A stretch of DNA of 25,158 nt, from NCBI GenBank assembly GCA_036897625.1, contig JAYMTA010000690.1:1-25158 (forward strand). Reading direction: 5' to 3'. Shown here piece by piece: positions 19,983-25,158 of the stretch. The position numbers were made by a program, and so were the translations under genes. Source of the stretch: Pelargonium cotyledonis. Lineage: Eukaryota; Streptophyta; Magnoliopsida; Geraniales; Geraniaceae. A model generated the notes under the pieces. It was not told the DNA's origin. It saw only the letters and a list, made by a program, of their open reading frames with translations, and did not search any database. Every line of letters starts with the position of its first letter. The first letter of the stretch is position 1.

Positions 19983-21535
19983 ATGGGACAAGCTATCAGG
20001 AAATTTTCTTCAGGTATATATATCATTTCTCTCTCAATATTCACATTATCATATCGGTAGATCATGTCACAGCCAGTTGTGCATCAAAAACTCGGCCATT
20101 TTCGATTTTCTTAAAAAAAAATTATTGATGAGAGACTATAATTAGGGTGGTTTTGAACAAACTTAATATCCAAGTAATTGATATCCCACAGGCCTATTGC
20201 CCATTCCAATTCCAATTCCAACAAATATTGTAGCATTTCCAGATGCAGATGATCCGTTGCGAAAACTTTTGTCATTGCTCTCAGAAAATGGAGAAATCAC
20301 TGCAAATAGTAGTAAGATAATGGAAATAGGTTAAAATTTTAGATATGGAAACATGTTCATGCCATGTTTTGTTTTGTGTCTACTAATTAAACAGTTATTT
20401 TGTTGTTTTTTGCAGTGCTGTTTTTTTTTTTATATTATTCTTTGTATTTTTGGGATGTTGCTACTGTAAATAATTAGAAAAGTCCATAAATTTTTTTTTT
20501 CAGCAACAGGAGATGAAGAAAAGAAGGGTAACAAAATTGGTCCCACTATAAAGAAATACTATGATGAAAAAATAGCTTCCAAGGCAAAGAATTTCACTGA
20601 AGCTGATTTCTTCAGAGCAGTTGCTGAAATTGTCCAGTATTGATTCTTCTTTTTCTTCTTCTTCAACTATATATTGCAACAATTTTATACCTAAAATTGC
20701 TCTATTCCAACCATCGTCTTCCATTAGTTTCGGTTTAACACACGCAAGATTGACAAAAAAAAGATACGATCAACCTTAGATTTAAGAGAAACTTAGAGGG
20801 TGTTTGGATTAGTTTCTCAAAAATGGTTGATCATGTTATTTTCACGGTTGATCAACAGTCAGTAGACCTGAATGTAATATAGGTCGACGTTATACTAAGT
20901 TAGATATACATTTTACTTTATGTGGTAGATTGTTCTTTTTTTGCAATCAACCTAACATTTGTAGTCTGAAATTGATATTGGTCGACTTGTTCTACATATA
21001 GTCTAAAGGTATTTTAGTAATAATATAAGAACATTTGGGATACATTTAGTTGCAGAAAACACACGTGTAACAATACATTTGTTGCAGAGAAATCAACAAG
21101 GACCTTCTTGACAGCACTCAATTTCTCATACCAGATGCTGCGAAAATCGAAAGCGCATACAAAGTAAGCTAGCATTCAAGAAAACCAAAGTACTTAACCA
21201 ACATTGATGAAGACAGCATCAAAACAAAGCAAACAAACAATGTTAAAGTCTTCAAAACACATGATCTTGTTCAAATTTTGCAGGAAAACCAGAATGGAAA
21301 CGAGGAGAGGATGATGAAAAAAGAAGAGTTTGAGAAGATTGTGCAGCAACTGGTGATAAAAACAGGAATCACAGGCACTGGAGCAAAAGACTCTCTGTTC
21401 TACATATATGGAGTCCCTGTGAGTGCTCTTCTCATCAAACAGAAGGTTTTGCCCAAAGCCATTCCTAATGAAATATTCATCCCTCTCATTACCTCTGCAA
21501 CTGCTCTTGTTCTTGCCAAACTTCATAAAATATGA
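19983..21535 (+). CDS. Small EF-hand-family-like protein with degenerate calcium loops (5 exons)
   Basis: Exons 19983-20013, 20192-20311, 20504-20636, 21088-21163 and 21284-21535 join in phase into 612 nt (203 residues plus TGA). All introns are GT-AG. The protein starts MGQAIRKFSSG and has a Pro-Ile repeat (PIPIPIP, residues 14-20). LSENGEIT follows (about residues 40-47), then a charged helical middle (NFTEADFFRAVAEIVQEINKDL). A loop-like ENQNGNEERMMKKEEF (from about residue 121) comes next, and the end is hydrophobic (IFIPLITSATALVLAKL). The order of helix, loop, EEF helix and hydrophobic tail resembles, from memory, a family of small plant EF-hand proteins that also begin MGQ. The loop here has Asn/Glu in place of the normal Asp ligands and is about two residues too long, so calcium binding is doubtful. 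Gly2 could be myristoylated, but Arg6 does not fit the usual Ser. Function unknown. Confidence 0.78.
20797..21045. repeat. Possible transposon remnant in intron 3 of the EF-hand-like gene
   Basis: It begins GAGGGTGTTTGGATTAG, a type of end often seen in plant hAT-like or Mutator-like MITEs, and contains repeated GGTTGATCA. No matching inverted end was found on the other side, so this is a weak call. Confidence 0.25.
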
Positions 21536-21640
21536 ACAACAATGTCATCATCATCATGAAAATTAATGACATTTTCTTATAATTATTAATGTTTCTCTGT
21601 AAACAGCTAATTACAGATACAGAAAAAGCCTGTTGTTTCT

Positions 21641-21658
21641 GTTGTTGTTGTTGTTGTT
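21641..21658 (+). repeat. (GTT)6 microsatellite in a 3' UTR
   Basis: Six perfect GTT units about 105 nt after the stop codon of the EF-hand-like gene. Confidence 0.85.
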
Positions 21659-21970
21659 GCCGTCCATGGAGTTGGATGAGTTTTGTGTGGGTTTTGCTTG
21701 AATGGTTCATGGTATCAAATATCAATCATGAGGGTCTTAAACAAGTTTTGTACAATTGTTTATGATCTTACCAAATCAATCATGCATGCATGTCAATGTG
21801 TTTTGAAGCTTAACCACTTTATCCAAATTTGGAAAAACAGTTAAAAAATGAACAATGTCGATATTGACAACTTGCAACATTATTTAAGAATGCATATACA
21901 AAAGGGTCCAAATTTGTCTTATGTTAAGAGTTGATAAAGAGTTAAAAGCAAAGATAGTTATTCCAATACT

Positions 21971-22030
21971 CTTTTGGTTAAGTGGTTTAAGGCGTTTGAT
22001 TCTCTTGAAATCGTGAGTTCAAGATTGTTT
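21971..22030 (+). mobile_element. SINE-like tRNA-derived head, plus orientation
   Basis: TGGTTAAGTGG (21975-21985) fits a box A and GAGTTCAAGATT (22015-22026) fits a box B. ATCGTGAGTTCAA is identical to the box B region of the copy at 16628-16750. The rest of the element is too diverged to bound. A weaker similar stretch, with AGTTTTAAATTCGTAT, lies at about 22131-22205 and may be a further decayed copy. Confidence 0.45.
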
Positions 22031-22754
22031 TCACTATGATAGTATGGTTGAATTGAATTATACCAAAAAATTTGTTTGAAATTTAACATTTTACCCTTAA
22101 ATATGTGCGTCAATATACAGAGTTAGATAAACTATTACCGAAACAATAGGTTTAAAGTGTTTGCTTCTTAAAATATCTCAGGTTTTAAAGTTTTAAATTC
22201 GTATCGTGTCACATATCACGACTGAAATTGTCAGCCCTATTGTCACATTTTTCTTCTTCGTGTTATTAGCATTACTCTTTGTATATTGAAAATAAACAAA
22301 TGACCAGAATTTATTTATGTTAAATTGGTGCTATAAACCTCCTAATTATAAAACTAAAAATGGATTAGAGAGACATAAAAACCTAAGATGATGCTGGTCC
22401 CTCCAAGTGTCATGGTCGTTAGTTGTTGTAGGAGAGACGAAACAGTCATGTCCTGAATCACCAAAAGTAATATAGAGAAAACAGAGGAGTCAAAGCTCAC
22501 CACACCCACTACGGCATCAAACTGCAACCAAAAACACCACCCAATTCGGCACCAATCTCCGACAGGTGTCACCATTTTTGTCTCTCACAGCACAGAAACT
22601 CCATCCCACGGTCTCCGCCAGACCATAACTTTTGGAGATTTTAAAATTTCCAGGGACAAGAAATTAACAGAAAAGTGAAAGCTCGCTCTTTTCGCTCCCA
22701 GGAGAAAACAGAGGGAAAAAAAAAAAAACCAAAAACAGAGCAGAGAGATTTGTG

Positions 22755-22775
22755 ATGGGTCACAAGTCAGAGTGA
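22755..22775 (+). promoter_or_regulatory. Upstream ORF 1 in the PIP5K leader (6 codons)
   Basis: ATG at 22755 opens a frame reading MGHKSE then TGA, 110 nt before the main ATG. It matters only if the transcript starts upstream of it. Confidence 0.35.
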
Positions 22776-22802
22776 AAAATAATCTCCCATTTCGATCTTG
22801 TA

Positions 22803-22844
22803 ATGCATTTTCACGATCTGGGCACCGGAAATCGTTTCTTTTAA
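22803..22844 (+). promoter_or_regulatory. Upstream ORF 2 in the PIP5K leader (13 codons)
   Basis: ATG at 22803 reads MHFHDLGTGNRFF then TAA, ending 42 nt before the main start at 22887. Its position just before the start codon could lower translation of the kinase. Confidence 0.45.
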
Positions 22845-22886
22845 TCCCGTAAATTCTTGAGCTCTGTTTCGGAGCATTATCCGGCG

Positions 22887-25158
22887 ATGAAGGCGTGGGA
22901 GGCGACGGTTCGGAAGACCCATGCGGTGGCTCGGAAGCGAGCCAACAGCATATTCGGGACGCTCTCCATTGCCCATGCTGACGACGACGAAGACGAAGAG
23001 GACAACGAAAAAGACAAAAGCGCTGGTCGCCGGAGCAGCAGTAGCAGCGGCGAGATATACAACGCCGAGAAGATCCTCCCGAACGGCGATTATTATTCCG
23101 GCCAGTGGTTCGAAAACTTCCCGCACGGCCACGGCAAGTACTTGTGGACCGACGGCTGCATGTACGAAGGCGAGTGGCGGAGAGGGAAGTTCTCCGGGAA
23201 GGGCAAGTTCTCGTGGCCCTCAGGAGCGACCTTCGAGGGGGAATTCAAGTCGGGTCGGATGGAGGGATTCGGGACCTTCATCGGATCCGACGGAGACTCC
23301 TATCGGGGCTCGTGGAGCGCGGATCGGAAGCACGGGTACGGACAGAAACGGTACGCCAACGGCGATTTCTACGAGGGTTCGTGGAAGCGGAATCTCCAGG
23401 ACGGCCAGGGGCGGTACGTGTGGCGGAACGGGAACGAGTACATCGGAGAGTGGAAGAGCAGCGACATTTCCGGCCGAGGAGTCCTGATTTGGTCCAACGG
23501 GAACCGATACGACGGGCAATGGGAAAACGGAGTTCCGAAAGGGAACGGAATTTTCACGTGGCCGGACGGCAGCTGCTACGTCGGTATCTGGAACAAGGAC
23601 CTGAAGATTCAGCAGCTGAACGGCACCTTCTATCCCGGAAGTGGGAAGGAGCAATGCCTGAAAGGCCCTGGGCCTTTGGCCGAAGGAGACAATATGCAAC
23701 TAACGGCGGTGACTAGGAAGAGGTCGTCGGTGGACGGAGCCAGGAGAAGCTTGATGGACAGGAATTTCCCGAGGATTTGCATCTGGGAATCGGATGGGGA
23801 GGCTGGAGATATCACTTGTGACATAATCGATAATGTGGAGGCGTCAATACTGTACCGCAACGGTGCTAGGGTGGATTGGGACGGGATTAAGCAGTTCCGG
23901 CGGAGTCCGTGTTGCTTCGCCGGCGAGGCCAAGAAGCCGGGCCAGACTATATCAAAGGGGCACAAGAATTATGAATTGATGCTTAATTTGCAACTGGGAA
24001 TCAGGTAGTTTTCCATTTGATGGCTTGATAATACCATTTGGTGATATTTATTCTGTTTTGTTGATGATCTTCTTGGGATGTTGATGTTCTAATCTTGGTG
24101 TTTTATCTTAGGTATTCTGTTGGCAAGCATGCTTCTGTTCAGCGGCCCCTTAAGCCTACTGATTTTGATCCGAAGGAGAAGTTTTGGACTAGGTTTCCGG
24201 CTGAAGGATCAAAGATTACTCCACCTCACCAATCTGTGGAGTTCCGGTGGAAAGATTATTGCCCTGTTGTGTTTAGGTAATTGCTGTCGCAGTTCCTTTA
24301 AAACTTTTGGTTCCATCTTTGTTGGTTCTTTTTTTTCAATAATGCATGCTTTGTTTTTAAGTGTATATGATTGTATGGATGATGTTCATTTTGTCTTCCA
24401 CCATTTTTGGTGTTATGGTTTTTGCACCTGTATTGATTTCTTTTGGCTATTCTGTGACTGACTTATTTTGTTAATTTAGGCAGTTGAGGGAGCTATTCCA
24501 AGGAGATCCTGCCGATTACATGCTAGCCATTTGTGGAAATGATGCCCTCAGAGAGCTGTCTTCGCCCGGCAAGAGTGGAAGCTTCTTTTATCTTACTCAG
24601 GATGATAGATTCATGATTAAGACAGTGAAGAAATCAGAAGTCAAGGTTAGTTACCCACTAATTCTACTTTTGTACCAGTGTAGAAAATGTGAAAACCAGA
24701 ATTAGGTTAGAGGGCAAAATCAACAGAAGTTATAGTATTTGTTTTGTAGTTACCACTCTACTTTCTTAGCAAATCCAAATATTAAGATTTTGCTGGTTCA
24801 TTTGCAGGTGCTTATTAGGATGCTTCCTAGTTATTATCAACATGTTTGTCGGTATGAGAATTCACTTGTGACGAAATTCTTTGGTGTGCATTGTGTCAAG
24901 CCCATTGGAGGTCAAAAGGTATAGAACTGCTTGTGTTTTGGTGCATTGCTTGATTAGTAACTTATTTGTATCTAACTACATATTGCATGATTGGAAACCA
25001 GACTCGATTCATTGTAATGGGAAATTTATTCTGCTCGGAGTATCGCATCCATAGGCGGTTCGACCTAAAAGGTTCCTCCTATGGCCGCTCAACAGATAAA
25101 CCGGAGGGGGAGATTGATGAAACAACCACCCTCAAGGATCTTGATCTGAATTTTGTGT
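22887..25158 (+). CDS. Phosphatidylinositol-4-phosphate 5-kinase with MORN repeats (5' part, 5 exons, cut by window end)
   Basis: Makes PI(4,5)P2 from PI4P at the plasma membrane, for trafficking, actin and polar growth. Exons are 22887-24004, 24112-24276, 24480-24645, 24808-24918 and 25002 to the window end (572 residues seen). The ATG at 22887 is the first in frame: an in-frame TAA lies at 22842. Residues 1-27 are basic ([20 protein letters not shown]), and an acidic D/E run and a Ser run follow (32-54). Eight MORN repeats of about 23 residues then run from about 70 to 255 (YYSGQW, MYEGEW, TFEGEF, SYRGSW, FYEGSW, EYIGEW, RYDGQW, CYVGIW). The linker [20 protein letters not shown] comes next, and then the kinase domain from about residue 355 ([19 protein letters not shown]). 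It has the glycine-rich PGKSGS (457-462), the ATP-site Lys475 in MIKT and RFDLKGS (539-545). The linker and kinase resemble Arabidopsis PIP5K1-3. The MDYSLL and activation-loop part is beyond the window. Confidence 0.95.

Larger units (their letters stand above)
21536..22886. other. Spacer between the EF-hand-like gene and PIP5K
   Basis: It starts with the 3' UTR of the upstream gene, including (GTT)6 at 21641-21658 and no clear AATAAA. AT-rich DNA with a SINE-like head (21971-22030) follows. The PIP5K 5' region comes last, with TATAAAA at 22347-22353 and an A/C-rich then GA-rich leader containing a poly(A) run at about 22717-22728. No other gene was recognised. Confidence 0.6.

Noticed and set aside
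23220..23699. 159-codon minus-strand frame opposite the PIP5K MORN repeats
   Set aside because: Antisense shadow of GC-rich repeated coding sequence.
1..25158. A CRISPR array, bacterial operon or new multi-gene system
   Set aside because: No spaced direct repeats of that type; the genes are intron-rich plant nuclear genes with unrelated functions.

Overview
This is nuclear DNA from a flowering plant, most likely a eudicot. The genes are split by many short AT-rich GT-AG introns, the intergenic DNA is AT-rich, and one gene encodes a plastid-targeted enzyme. The species cannot be told from the sequence. Three protein-coding genes were found, and no gene is interrupted by stops or frameshifts.

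Layout. (1) Positions 747-15880, minus strand: a complete 33-exon gene for plastid ferredoxin-dependent glutamate synthase (Fd-GOGAT, GLU1 type). All 33 exons could be placed with matching phases. Together they give a 1,625-residue protein with a transit peptide, a catalytic Cys after it, a glutamine amidotransferase domain, an FMN/3Fe-4S synthase domain and the C-terminal glycine-rich domain. Its introns hold a Stowaway-like MITE (4618-4858), a tRNA-derived SINE-like copy (5584-5705) and several hairpins and microsatellites. (2) Positions 15881-19982: about 4.1 kb between two divergent genes. It contains the GLU1 promoter side, two SINE-like copies, a foldback repeat, a GC-richer block with ACGT-core motifs, a compound GT/GA microsatellite and, near the next gene, a cluster of TGGGCC motifs. 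(3) Positions 19983-21535, plus strand: a five-exon gene for a 203-residue protein of unproven function that looks like a plant EF-hand-family protein with decayed calcium loops. (4) Positions 22887-25158, plus strand: the 5' part of a phosphatidylinositol-4-phosphate 5-kinase gene with eight MORN repeats. It is cut by the window edge inside the kinase domain.

The three genes are not a pathway or an operon. GLU1 does primary and photorespiratory nitrogen assimilation, and the PIP5K makes the membrane lipid PI(4,5)P2. No new multi-gene system was seen. The points most worth a second look are an in-frame upstream ATG ahead of the GLU1 transit peptide with two possible TATA elements, a small SINE family with four or five copies in the window, the degenerate EF-hand protein, and short upstream ORFs before the PIP5K start.
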